Shown here: positions 43,480-51,973 of the stretch, in pieces
Layout: every line of letters begins with the position of its first letter
How positions within the stretch are numbered: the stretch's first letter is position 1
Source: Streptomyces carminius
GTDB taxonomy: Bacteria; Actinomycetota; Actinomycetes; Streptomycetales; Streptomycetaceae
Direction of reading: 5' to 3'
DNA length: 64,000 nt
Assembly: GCF_002794255.1 (NCBI RefSeq)
Contig: NZ_PGGW01000063.1
Coordinates: 59,304 to 123,303 of the forward strand
The notes under the pieces: generated by a model
Database searches by the model: none
The model's input: the letters and a program-made list of their open reading frames with translations, nothing else
Told to the model about the DNA's origin: nothing
Translations under genes and position numbers: made by a program

Positions 43480-44858
43480 CGAAGGCTGATCCTCGTCGGG
43501 GTGCGGTCCGTGGCGCGGGCCTCGACCCAGGCGCGTTCGGTGGGGCCGAGCCGGCCGGGGCCGGGCAGGTCGAAGCCGATCAGGTCGAGGACCGGGGCGG
43601 CGTCCAGGAAGTCCAGCAGCCGCAGCACCGAGAAGGCGGTGCTCGGGGCGGGGTGCTCGGCTCCCTCGCCGAGCAGGTCCGGGTCGGTCACCGGGCGGCG
43701 GAGCGTGTCGTCGCCGACCCGGCGCTGCGCGCCGGGCACCAGCCGCCGTACCGCCTGCCGCCACTGTCCGGCCGGGTCGCCCAGGACCAGCCGGATGTCC
43801 ACCGGGTGGTCCAGGCGCGCGGTGGTGCGGTGGTTCAGGACGTGGATGTCGGTGCGCTCCCCGGCGCCGGGGGCGGGGTGGGGGAAGGCGTCACAGCGGA
43901 CCACCAGGTCGTAGTCGTCGACTCCGGGGTCGGGCGGGTGCCCGGCGAGTTCCCGGGTGTTCGCCACCAGGCACACCGTCCGGCCCGCCACCGCGTTGCG
44001 CAGGTCCCACACCCCGACCGGCCCGGCGCCGCCGAGCAGCGGGTCGGGCATGCGGTCCCGTTCGGACAGCCGGCAGTACGTGGCGTACAGCGCGGCCAGC
44101 CGGCGTACGGCCGGGTCGGCGGCGCCGTGCTCGCGCAGCCGCCGCCCCACGCAGGCGGTGAAGACCGCGCGGACCTCGGCGGCGGGCCGTTCGTCCGCGA
44201 CGGCCGCGGCCAGGGCGCGCGCCTCGGCGCAGTCGTCCGCCGGGAACAGCCGCAGCGCCCCGGTCAGACAGTCCCGCCGCTCGGTGAGCGTGGCCAGGTG
44301 CGCGGCGACCGTACGGGCGCCGGGGCCGGGCTCGCACAGCTCCAGATGCCGCTCGTACGCCTCGGCGGCCGCCGTCTCGCGGCCCAGGGCCTCCAGCGCG
44401 CGGGCCCGCAGCAGCTGGGCGCCCCGGGACCGGCGGCGGACGGCCAGCGCGGTGTCCGCCAGCCGCAGGGCCAGCCCGGCCCCGTTCCCGTCGGCCGCCG
44501 GATCCGCCGGATCCGTCCCCGGCCCCGTCTCCAGGGCGCGGTCACCGGCGCGCAGCAGGGCGTCGAAGGTCTCCCGGTCGGCCGCCGGGCCGGACCGTCC
44601 CGCCTGTGCGGCGTGGGCGGTGTACGCGGCGGCCAGGGCGCCGAGCGCGGCCACCAGCCGGGGGTGCCCGGGGCGGTCCGGTCCGGCGGTGTCCGCGGCC
44701 CCGGCGAGGGCGGCGAGCCGCCCGGCGCAGTCGTGGACGCACTCGGCGAGCGCGGCGCGCGCCGCGGCCTCACGCGCGGCGCCCGGTCCGGCCGGCCGGA
44801 GAATCTCCGTCCAGGCCCTGGCCCTCCTCGCGCCCTCGGGCCTCTTCGTCCCCTTCAT
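43476..44858 (-). CDS. GT29-like (sialyltransferase-like) protein with helical N-terminal domain
   Basis: A 460-residue protein. About 1-285 is Ala-rich, helical and TPR-like. The C-terminal domain has the pattern of bacterial GT29-like enzymes: VCLVANTRELAG (294-305), DDYDLVVRCDAFP (314-326), RTDIHVLNHRTT (335-346), PAPSTAFSVLRLLDF (403-417) and DLIGFDL (425-431), matching the sialylmotif-like G-N-S, D-x-V-x-R and P-S-T-G blocks in degenerate form. The likely substrate is an activated nonulosonate or other sugar; this is an inference. It is the first gene of a three-gene overlapping operon ending in mazG. ATG at 44858 with GGAG upstream. Confidence 0.72.
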   Translation of the reverse strand: MKGTKRPEGARRARAWTEILRPAGPGAAREAAARAALAECVHDCAGRLAALAGAADTAGPDRPGHPRLVAALGALAAAYTAHAAQAGRSGPAADRETFDALLRAGDRALETGPGTDPADPAADGNGAGLALRLADTALAVRRRSRGAQLLRARALEALGRETAAAEAYERHLELCEPGPGARTVAAHLATLTERRDCLTGALRLFPADDCAEARALAAAVADERPAAEVRAVFTACVGRRLREHGAADPAVRRLAALYATYCRLSERDRMPDPLLGGAGPVGVWDLRNAVAGRTVCLVANTRELAGHPPDPGVDDYDLVVRCDAFPHPAPGAGERTDIHVLNHRTTARLDHPVDIRLVLGDPAGQWRQAVRRLVPGAQRRVGDDTLRRPVTDPDLLGEGAEHPAPSTAFSVLRLLDFLDAAPVLDLIGFDLPGPGRLGPTERAWVEARATDRTPTRISLR

Positions 44859-44869
44859 CGCTCTCCACG

Positions 44870-44891
44870 GTTCGGCGGCAGGACGCCGAAC
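44870..44891 (-). promoter_or_regulatory. Inverted repeat upstream of the GT29-like gene
   Basis: GTTCGGCG (44870-44877) and CGCCGAAC (44884-44891) are separated by 6 bp and lie 12 bp before the start codon. It may be an operator or a leader hairpin. Confidence 0.4.
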
Positions 44892-45005
44892 TGTGCCCGA
44901 GCGCGATGCGGCACACGTGGCGCCCGGGTGCCCTCCGGGTGAACAGTGGGGGAAGCGTCGGCACGCCGGCGCCCGCCCGGCGGGCGGGCGTCAGGCGGGC
45001 GGGCG

Positions 45006-45656
45006 TCAGGCGGCCTGCTCGGGCTCGGGGTTCGTGAGCTCCCTGATCCACGGCCGGTCGGCCTCGGTCAGGCTGACCTGCTCGTCGTCCCACTTGCCGT
45101 AGCGCGGGTTGACGCTCACGTCCAGTTCCCTGGAGGCCTTCTCCAGCTCCGCCCGCAGCTCCTCCTGGCCCTGCGGGGTCTGCAGGTTCGCGCCCAGCTT
45201 CTCGGCCAGCCCCTGGACCAGGAGCTGGACGCGCAGCATCTCGTCGATCTCGTCCGGGGTGGCGGCCTGCTGCCGCAGCATCAGCGACTCCAGCCGCTCC
45301 GGACCGCCCACCTGGCGCGCGGCCAGCTCGCGGGCCTCCTGGATCTCCCCCCGGCTCACCGTCACCCCGGCGTCCCCGGCGGCCCGCTCCAGCACCTCCC
45401 GGAGGACCAGGCCGTTGAGGGTGCTCCGGGTGAGCTGACCGGTCTCCTTGATCAGGATGTCGGCCTGCTCGTGATCGCGCTGGGCGGCCCGTACGGCCTC
45501 GACCTTCGACTGGACCTGCGACATCGTGATCCGCTCACCGCCGACGACGGCCGCCGCGCCCGCGTGGGCTTCACCGCCGCACGCGGTCAGCAGCGGTGCC
45601 GCGACGAGCACCGCTGCCGCGGCGGAGAGGGAGAGCGAGGTCCTGCGGCGGAACAT
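45006..45656 (-). CDS. SurA N-terminal-domain lipoprotein
   Basis: A 216-residue secreted lipoprotein. The signal peptide ends in the lipobox LLTAC (Cys about residue 26). The rest matches the SurA_N chaperone module: VVGGERITMSQV, LNGLVLREVLERAAGDAGVTVS, then a helical region to the C-terminus. There is no PPIase (parvulin) domain. It probably assists folding of exported proteins. The ATG at 45656 has AGGAGG 4 nt upstream. Its neighbour mazG recalls the SCO3103-SCO3104 arrangement. Confidence 0.87.
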   Translation of the reverse strand: MFRRRTSLSLSAAAAVLVAAPLLTACGGEAHAGAAAVVGGERITMSQVQSKVEAVRAAQRDHEQADILIKETGQLTRSTLNGLVLREVLERAAGDAGVTVSRGEIQEARELAARQVGGPERLESLMLRQQAATPDEIDEMLRVQLLVQGLAEKLGANLQTPQGQEELRAELEKASRELDVSVNPRYGKWDDEQVSLTEADRPWIRELTNPEPEQAA

Positions 45657-45939
45657 TGAGCCTCCTGAGAGCGGCGGTGGAGCGGACGGTGTGGACGGTG
45701 CTGGGGAACACCTGTGCAGGGCCGTCCCGGCGATGATCGATGCTAAGCAGTCCGCTCGGCTCCCACCACCGTTTCGGAGCACCGTTCGGCACCGTTTCGG
45801 CCAACGAGCCGGGCGGCGGTACGGTTCCGGGCCGCGCGGGCCGGACACCGACGGTTCACGCGGTACGGGTGGGCCGCGTCGGCCCGCCGTTGCCCGCCGT
45901 TACCGTTCCGTACACCCGGATGACCCAGAGTGGGGCGCC

Positions 45940-47142
45940 GTGTCCAACGAAACAGCCCTGCAGCCCCACGGGAACGGCACCGGCCCGGTCCCCCGGGGGA
46001 ACGAGTCCCGGCGGCCCTCTCCCCCCGGCACGCCGGACGCCCTCTCCGAGGATCCGTCCGGCGGCCCCTCCACCGGCCCCTCCGACGTGTCCTCCGGACC
46101 CGCCCCCCGCCCGCCCCGGCCGGACCGGGAGCACCGGTACGACGTCGACCTGGCACGGCTGGTGTGCTCGGTCGCCGTGATGCTGGGGCACATAGGCGGC
46201 GTGTTCCTGACCGCGGTCGAGCGCGAGGAGGCCAACGGCCCCGCCGTGTACTGGACCGGGCACCTCATCGAGGCCGTCAACCCCTTCGCGGTGCCGGTGT
46301 TCTTCGCCATCGCCGGCTGGGCCGTGCTGGTCGGGGCGCCGCCCGCCGACGACCGCCGGATGTGGCGGCGGATCACGCGGAACGTGCTGCCGATGTTCGT
46401 CTGGACGGCCCTCTACCTGCTCTGGGGCCGGCTGTGGGGCACCAACGACGGGCCCGTGACCCGGCTGGCGCTGGACGCCGTCTTCGGCTCGGTCCGGCCC
46501 GCCTACCACCTGTGGTTCATGTACGCCTACATCCCGCTCATCATCGCGCTGGCCTTCGCGGTGCTGCTCCGGGCCGGGAAGCGGCCGTGGGGCCTGGGCG
46601 CCGTGCTGCTGGTGTGCGCGGCCGCGCCCTCCCTCCTGGCCGACCTGGAACGGTGGACCGGCTGGGACCTGCCGCACTTCGGCTGGGGCTTCGGCGTCTA
46701 CCAGCTGATGTACGCGCTGGGCGGCGCGCTGCTGTTCGCCCTCCCGGCGCACGCCGTGGCCGGACGGCGCCTGCTGTGGACGGTGCCGCTGCTGCTGACG
46801 GCGGCCGGGGTGCTCTGGTACCACACCCAGGTCCACTACGTGATCCCGAACGCGCACCCGCTGGTCGCCGTGATGACCGGAGCCCTGCTCATGACGCTCG
46901 TCCGGGTGCGGGTGCCCGAGCGGTGGCGGCCGCTGCTGGGGCGGCTGTCCGGGGCGGCGCTGGGCGCCTACCTGGTGCACGTGATGGTGATCTCGGCGAT
47001 CGTCGAGCCCCTGGTCGCCCCGGAGCTGTCCGGCGCGGTCACGGGCCCGCTGTCCGTCCTCCTGCTGGCCGCGACGGTCGCGGTGTCGTTCGGTGCCAGC
47101 CTGCTGTGGGGGCGGCTGGGACTGCGCAGGTACCTGGGCTAG
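45940..47142 (+). CDS. Acyltransferase 3 (OafA/WecH-like) membrane protein
   Basis: A 400-residue protein. About 70 N-terminal residues are Pro/Ser/Gly-rich and disordered. Ten or so membrane helices follow, starting with DVDLARLVCSVAVMLGHIGG, where Asp, Arg and His form the conserved acyltransferase_3 signature. WFMYAYIPLII and YLVHVMVISAIVEPL are further family-like segments. Such enzymes O-acetylate or succinylate surface sugars. The GTG at 45940 is preceded by a G-rich tract. It is convergent with the polysialyltransferase-like gene across a terminator. Confidence 0.87.
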   Translation: MSNETALQPHGNGTGPVPRGNESRRPSPPGTPDALSEDPSGGPSTGPSDVSSGPAPRPPRPDREHRYDVDLARLVCSVAVMLGHIGGVFLTAVEREEANGPAVYWTGHLIEAVNPFAVPVFFAIAGWAVLVGAPPADDRRMWRRITRNVLPMFVWTALYLLWGRLWGTNDGPVTRLALDAVFGSVRPAYHLWFMYAYIPLIIALAFAVLLRAGKRPWGLGAVLLVCAAAPSLLADLERWTGWDLPHFGWGFGVYQLMYALGGALLFALPAHAVAGRRLLWTVPLLLTAAGVLWYHTQVHYVIPNAHPLVAVMTGALLMTLVRVRVPERWRPLLGRLSGAALGAYLVHVMVISAIVEPLVAPELSGAVTGPLSVLLLAATVAVSFGASLLWGRLGLRRYLG

Positions 47143-47156
47143 GTGTACCGCCCAGT

Positions 47157-47201
47157 GCGGCGGGGACGGGCCGGGGCCGTGGACCGGCCCGTCCCCGCCG
47201 C
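47157..47201. terminator. Bidirectional terminator
   Basis: A perfect 18-bp stem (47157-47174 with 47184-47201) with a 9-nt loop lies between the convergent acyltransferase and polysialyltransferase-like genes. Confidence 0.78.
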
Positions 47202-47206
47202 CGCTC

Positions 47207-48649
47207 TCAGCTCCCGCGGTTCGCGCGGGCGCGGGCCGCGGTGGCCCGCTTCACCCGGCGCGCGGCGCGCAGCGCGGTGCCGCTGCCCGGCAGCCGGCGC
47301 ACCAGGCCGGGCGTGAGACCGCCGGGGAGGCCGAGGGCCGTCAGCCGGCGCCGTTTGAAGTAGCGCGCGGTGTCCTCGCCCGGGTGGGCGGTCAGCCACT
47401 CCTCGGCCTCGGCCCGCAGACCGGGGTACCGCTCGGCCTGCATGCAGTACCCGACGGCCCGCACCAGCGGCCCGATCCGCCGTACCGCCGCCGCGGAGTC
47501 GGTGACCACCTCGCCCCGGCGCTCCGTCTCCAGGTCCGGCACGAGGGCGTCGACGACGGTCACCGGGACGCGGTTGCTGTTCTGGTACGGCGTCAGCCGG
47601 TCCAGCAGCGGCTCGGTGCCCACCCGGGCGACGGGCACCCCGTACAGGGCGGCGGCGGTGAGCATGGCCGTGGAGAAGCAGCCCACCACCAGCCGGGGGC
47701 GGCAGCGCCGGAACACCGTCTCGGCCAGCATGGGCCGGTCCAGGACGGTCAGCCGCACCCCGGCGTCCGCGGCGGCCTTGTCCAGCGTCCTCGAATAGCT
47801 CACGGGGGCCGTGGGGTGCGGCTTGAACAGCACGGACCGGTGCCCGGCCGCGGCGGCGCCGCGCAGCATCCGCTCGTGCAGCGCCTCCTCCTCGGCCACG
47901 GTGAGGATGCCCAGCGCCGCCAGGTACTGGCCCAGCAGCACGGCGGTGGGCGCGTTCTCCGTGCCCGCGGCCGGCACGGCGTCCGGCCCGTCCTCCGGCC
48001 CGGATTCGTCGAGTCCGTCCAGGACCGCCCGGAACACCTCGTTCGGCACCAGCTCGGCCGGCACCCCGTACTCGGTCAGCAGCAGCGGCCGCAGACCGGG
48101 CACCAGGTCGAGGTGGAGCAGGCGCCGGATGCGGCAGGCGGTCGTCTGCGGCAGCTTCTCGCGGGTGGGGCCGTAGCTCATCAGGCCGTCGGCGTAGACG
48201 TGGACGGACGCGCTCGCGAACACCGCGGCCAGCGCCTTCGCCGGGCTGACGTGCACCGACTCCACCACCAGGTCGACCGGTCCGTCGCCCAGCTCCCAGC
48301 TCGACCGGAACAGCCGCTCCCACAGCGGGGCGTCGTCGGCCGCCGGGGTCCAGGCGCCGGGGTGGTGGGGGCGGATCGTGTCGTTCCAGTCCACCACCCG
48401 GTCGAAACGGGCCGCGATCCGGTGCCAGCCCCGCATCCCGTCCAGCCGGGAGGCGGTCTCGGGCACCTCGGCGTTGTTGGAGACCAGCAGCACGCGCAGC
48501 GCCCGGTGCCGGGGCCCGAACAGGCCCGCGTCCAGGGCGGCGGCCAGGGTGGCGGCGCCGTAGAGCGTGGAGACCTCGAAGAGCTGGACGGGGGTGCGCC
48601 CGCCGGTCGCGACGCCGGAGGTGCCGGGCGTGTCGGTGGTGTCCGGCAT
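47207..48649 (-). CDS. Alpha-2,8-polysialyltransferase-family (PF07388-like) protein
   Basis: A 480-residue GT-B-like protein. The N-terminus has QLFEVSTLYGAATLAAAL and LLVSNNAEVPE. The middle carries LVVESVHVSPAKALAAVF and VHVYADGLMSYGP. The C-terminal domain has VLFKPHPTAPVSYSRTL (KPHP motif) and VVGCFSTAMLTAAALYG, both characteristic of polysialyltransferase-like and capsule glycosyltransferases. A basic C-terminal tail may bind the membrane. In actinobacteria such enzymes sit in glycopolymer clusters; the polymer here is unknown. The ATG at 48649 follows the GT2 stop by 1 nt (TGACATG). Confidence 0.85.
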   Translation of the reverse strand: MPDTTDTPGTSGVATGGRTPVQLFEVSTLYGAATLAAALDAGLFGPRHRALRVLLVSNNAEVPETASRLDGMRGWHRIAARFDRVVDWNDTIRPHHPGAWTPAADDAPLWERLFRSSWELGDGPVDLVVESVHVSPAKALAAVFASASVHVYADGLMSYGPTREKLPQTTACRIRRLLHLDLVPGLRPLLLTEYGVPAELVPNEVFRAVLDGLDESGPEDGPDAVPAAGTENAPTAVLLGQYLAALGILTVAEEEALHERMLRGAAAAGHRSVLFKPHPTAPVSYSRTLDKAAADAGVRLTVLDRPMLAETVFRRCRPRLVVGCFSTAMLTAAALYGVPVARVGTEPLLDRLTPYQNSNRVPVTVVDALVPDLETERRGEVVTDSAAAVRRIGPLVRAVGYCMQAERYPGLRAEAEEWLTAHPGEDTARYFKRRRLTALGLPGGLTPGLVRRLPGSGTALRAARRVKRATAARARANRGS

Positions 48650-48650
48650 G

Positions 48651-49631
48651 TCAGGCCGCCTTCCGGGTCGCGCCGCCCAGCAGCCGCCGCAGCGTCCGGG
48701 CACGTTCGTGGTCCATGGCCGTCAGTGTCCGCTCCAGCACCTCGCGCGGCATGCGGCGCAGCGCCGCCGCCGACTCGTGCCGCAGCCGCCGGGCGGCGGC
48801 GGACTCGTAGCGGTGCGCCCCGGCCGCGTGGAAGGCGATCATGGCGCAGTAGGTCCGCACGATCTTGGGGAGGAAGCGTTCGGCGTCCCGGTCGGCGGCG
48901 ACCTCGGCCAGGATCAGGTCGTGGGCCGGGATGAAGTCGAGCTGCCGCGCGTCGCGGATCTGGGTCAGGGAGTTCGCCACCCCGCGCCGGTAGAAGACCC
49001 CCAGCAGGCCGACCGCGGCGAACGTCCGCGCGCGCAGGTGGAGCTGCCAGGTGAACACCCGGTCCTCGGCGGTGCGCAGATGCTCGGTGAACCGCAGGCC
49101 CGCCCCCTCGCCGGGGTCGAACAGGGCGCGGCGGTAGATCCCGGCCCAGACGAAGGGGTAGTCCACCATCGTCTCCATCTCGGGCGGCGCGACGGCGTCC
49201 CGGGGGTCCAGCACGGCGTCCCGCCGCCGCGCGGGCGCCCGCTTGACGGAGCGCGCGCGGCCGGTGGACCGCACGTGGTCGGTGCGGACGAAGTCGCAGC
49301 CCAGTTCCTCGGCGGCGCCCACCAGCTCGTCCAGGTAGCCGGGCGCGTACCAGTCGTCGCCGTCGAGGAAGGTCAGGTAGTCGCCCTCGGCGGCATCGAT
49401 GCCGGTGTTGCGGGCCGCGGAGATGCCCCGGTTCTCCTCGTGGCGCAGCAGCCGGGCGCGCGGCAGCCCGGCCGCGGCCCGTTCCAGGATCTCCCCGGTG
49501 GCGTCCGTCGAGCAGTCGTCCACCAGGATGAACTCCGTCCCGGGCCGCGCGTTGGCCGCGAGGCTGCGCAGGGTGTCCGGCGCGTAGTCCTGGACGTTGT
49601 GGAAGGGGACGATGACTGAGAGCTTCGGCAC
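48651..49631 (-). CDS. Family 2 glycosyltransferase
   Basis: A 326-residue cytosolic GT-A enzyme. The nucleotide-binding start is LSVIVPFHNVQDY, then FILVDDCSTDAT, ENRGISAARNTGI and the DxD motif FLDGDDWY. The acceptor-side TAEDRVFTWQL contains the expected ED. The C-terminal third is helical and basic. It probably transfers a sugar to a cell-surface polymer, acting with the polysialyltransferase-like enzyme encoded 1 nt downstream. The GTG at 49631 has only a weak GGAAA upstream. Confidence 0.93.
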   Translation of the reverse strand: MPKLSVIVPFHNVQDYAPDTLRSLAANARPGTEFILVDDCSTDATGEILERAAAGLPRARLLRHEENRGISAARNTGIDAAEGDYLTFLDGDDWYAPGYLDELVGAAEELGCDFVRTDHVRSTGRARSVKRAPARRRDAVLDPRDAVAPPEMETMVDYPFVWAGIYRRALFDPGEGAGLRFTEHLRTAEDRVFTWQLHLRARTFAAVGLLGVFYRRGVANSLTQIRDARQLDFIPAHDLILAEVAADRDAERFLPKIVRTYCAMIAFHAAGAHRYESAAARRLRHESAAALRRMPREVLERTLTAMDHERARTLRRLLGGATRKAA

Positions 49632-49711
49632 GTGGTTTCCAGACGCTGCGGACAGGACGGCACGGCCGGTCGCGGCACTGAACCACCCGGCCCCGGCTGG
49701 AGGCTAGCCAC

Positions 49712-49731
49712 GCACCCGGCCCTGCGGGTGC
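49712..49731 (-). terminator. Hairpin downstream of the kinase gene
   Basis: A 7-bp stem GCACCCG (49712-49718) and CGGGTGC (49725-49731) with a 6-nt loop lies 58 bp past the kinase stop. Confidence 0.45.
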
Positions 49732-49788
49732 CCGTCAGGGGACGCCTGGATTAACTCTCGGCGTACGGCCGGTGGCGGCCCGCCCGGG

Positions 49789-51153
49789 TCAGCGGCCGAG
49801 CCGCTCCCGGCACAGGGACTCGTCCCGGCGGAGCTGGGCCACCACCGGGTCGTACGGCCCGCGCTCGGCGGTGTACTCCTGGGCGAGCCGGGTCAGTTCG
49901 GGCAGCGCCCGGGCGTACTGGCCGGTGTCCAGCAGCACCGCCGCGTACTGCTTGCGCAGGGTGCGGACGACGGGCGACTGCGGGCCGTGCTCGGCGACGG
50001 CCGCGGGCAGGGCACCGCCGAGCAGTTCGGCGACCCGGGTGTAGTGGCCCGCGGTGAGCAGGGCGCGCGCCTCCTCCAGGGTGGCGCCCAGCCCGGCGGC
50101 GGGCGCGGGCGGCCACGGTGGAGGGGGCCCGAAGCCCGGCGCGGAGGTGCCGGGCCCGGCCGGCGGGGACTGCGGGGGCGGCCCGGCCTGCGGGGGCGGC
50201 GGCGGTACGGCCGCAGCGGGGCCGTGCGGCGGCCACGGTGCCATGGGCTCGCGGAACGGGCGGGTGGGGTCCAGCGGCAGGACCGGTCCGGCCGCCCCGG
50301 GCCGGGGCAGCAGCGGGGCGAGGGCCACGTACACCTCGCGGGCGTCGGCGGGACGTCCCTCCGGGCCGCGGTCCAGCAGCCGCCGCACCAGGTCGGCCAG
50401 CTCCGCGGGCACCTCGGGGCGCAGTTCCCGCACGGAGTGGGGGGTGTGGTGGAGCTTCTTGTACAGCAGCCCGTGCGGCTCCGGAGCCTGGAAGGGGATC
50501 CGCCCGGTCAGCAGCTCGTACAGCAGCGTCCCCAGCGCGTACAGGTCGGCGCGGGGGCCGACGGGGCTGCCGCCCACGGCCTGCTCGGGCGCCATGTAGG
50601 CGGGGGTGCCGACGAGGGCGCCGGTACGGGTCAGCCGGGCGGTCTCGCCGCCCGTCCGTACCGACGCGATGCCCAGGTCCAGGATGACGACCCGGCCGTC
50701 CTCCCGGACGATGACGTTGCCGGGCTTGAGGTCCCGGTGGACGATGCCGACCCCGTGCACCGCCACCAGCGCCGAGCACAACTGGGCGGCCACGGCCACC
50801 GCCCACCGCCAGGGATAGGGCTCCCGCTCGGCGAGGTGGTCGCGCAGGTCGCTGCCCTCCAGGAGCTGCATCACCAGGTACAGGTCGTCGCCGTCCCGGC
50901 CGGCGTCGTGGACGGCGACCAGGCCCGGATGGTCCAGTTGCGCGGTGACGCGGCACTCGCGCTCGAACCGCCCCCGCAGTTCTTCCGGGTCCGTGCCGCC
51001 CGCCAGCGAGGCGACCTGGCCGGAGTGCATCAGCTTCACGGCGATCCGGCGCCCGCCGAGTCCGTGGTCGCGGGCTTCCCACACCTGGCCCATGGCGCCC
51101 CGGCCCAGTGGTCCGGTCAGCTCGTACCGCCCGGCGATCAGCCGCCCGTTCAC
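49789..51153 (-). CDS. Serine/threonine protein kinase with C-terminal TPR-like region
   Basis: A 454-residue Hanks-type kinase. The P-loop is GRGAMGQVW, the ATP-anchoring Lys is K40 (IAVK), the catalytic loop is HRDLKPGNV (139-147), and the activation segment begins DLG (159-161) rather than DFG and ends GTPAYMAPEQ. A Pro-rich linker (about 285-350) leads to a helical TPR-like domain (about 355-450). There is no transmembrane helix or PASTA domain. The GTG at 51153 overlaps the stop of the upstream membrane-protein gene (GTGA), suggesting that protein anchors or feeds the kinase. Confidence 0.92.
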   Translation of the reverse strand: MNGRLIAGRYELTGPLGRGAMGQVWEARDHGLGGRRIAVKLMHSGQVASLAGGTDPEELRGRFERECRVTAQLDHPGLVAVHDAGRDGDDLYLVMQLLEGSDLRDHLAEREPYPWRWAVAVAAQLCSALVAVHGVGIVHRDLKPGNVIVREDGRVVILDLGIASVRTGGETARLTRTGALVGTPAYMAPEQAVGGSPVGPRADLYALGTLLYELLTGRIPFQAPEPHGLLYKKLHHTPHSVRELRPEVPAELADLVRRLLDRGPEGRPADAREVYVALAPLLPRPGAAGPVLPLDPTRPFREPMAPWPPHGPAAAVPPPPPQAGPPPQSPPAGPGTSAPGFGPPPPWPPAPAAGLGATLEEARALLTAGHYTRVAELLGGALPAAVAEHGPQSPVVRTLRKQYAAVLLDTGQYARALPELTRLAQEYTAERGPYDPVVAQLRRDESLCRERLGR

Positions 51154-51734
51154 CGGCTTCCCTGCTCGTGCCCGCGGCCGTACCCGTCCCGCCCGCGCAG
51201 CAGCGCGTCCAGCTCGTCCAGCTCCGAGGCGACCTGGCGCATACGCGTCGACGGCGGCTGCGGCTGCGGCTGCGGCTGCGGCTGGAACGGTACGGGCGCG
51301 GCGTACGGCTGCGGGTACGCGGCGGGAGGCGGGCCGGGGTGTCCCGCGAGGGGGTACGGCACGGGACGGCCGGTCCGGTACGCGGCCGGGTCGCGCAGGA
51401 AGCGGTCGCCGAGAACCGCGTGCACCGTGGCACCGCCGAACAGCAGGACCATGTACAGCCCGGCCGGCAGCGAGGCCGTACCCTCCGCGTCCTTCCCGCC
51501 CTCGGGCACGGTGAACAGCAGCACCACGTAGACCGCGGTCAGCACGGCGGAGACGGCGAAGACGGCCCAGTCCGCCCGGCGCCCGCGGATGAGCGCGAAG
51601 CGCAGCGAGGGCACCCAGGACAGCAGCCCGAGCGACAGCAGCGGGACCGCGGCGAACAGCAGCCGCACCACCATGCCCCCGGCGCCCGGCCCGCGGCGGG
51701 AGGGCGCGGGGGGCGGGACGGCCGGACCGTACAT
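51150..51734 (-). CDS. Membrane protein coupled to the kinase
   Basis: A 194-residue protein with about three hydrophobic segments (about 18-38, 48-70 and 82-103), then a Pro/Gln-rich cytosolic region with QPQPQPQPQPP. It ends in a short helix (QVASELDELDALLRG). I chose the ATG at 51734 because GGAG lies 5 nt upstream; an ATG at 51761 would add 9 residues and has no Shine-Dalgarno. No family recognised. Its stop overlaps the kinase start. Confidence 0.75.
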   Translation of the reverse strand: MYGPAVPPPAPSRRGPGAGGMVVRLLFAAVPLLSLGLLSWVPSLRFALIRGRRADWAVFAVSAVLTAVYVVLLFTVPEGGKDAEGTASLPAGLYMVLLFGGATVHAVLGDRFLRDPAAYRTGRPVPYPLAGHPGPPPAAYPQPYAAPVPFQPQPQPQPQPPSTRMRQVASELDELDALLRGRDGYGRGHEQGSR

Positions 51735-51899
51735 CAGTGCTCCGACTCCTGACTCCGACATCGTTCGCAGTGAAGGTATACACCGCCCCGGACACTCTCC
51801 GGACCCGGTCCCGGGACGCCGATACCGTTCCGATGCCGGACAGCCGTCCGGCATCCCGTCGGCTGACGGTCATTGACATCTCGATGAGATAAACGTCCA

Positions 51900-51928
51900 T
51901 TGACTGCATTCACACATGGTGCTGTAGT
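51900..51928 (+). promoter_or_regulatory. Promoter of the lipoprotein gene
   Basis: TTGACT (51900-51905) and TGTAGT (51923-51928) have 17-bp spacing. Upstream lie a second TTGACA (51873-51878), a repeated CATTGAC (51871 and 51898) and a small dyad ATCTC-GAT-GAGAT (51877-51889) that may be an operator. Confidence 0.5.
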
Positions 51929-51973
51929 TGGTTCACCGTTCAAGGTTCCATGCGCCCGGAAGGTGTTCCGCCC

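Noticed and set aside
41131..43914. 927-residue plus-strand frame opposite the pyruvyl-transferase fusion
   Set aside because: Shadow of a gene with strong motifs and coupled start/stop overlaps on the minus strand.
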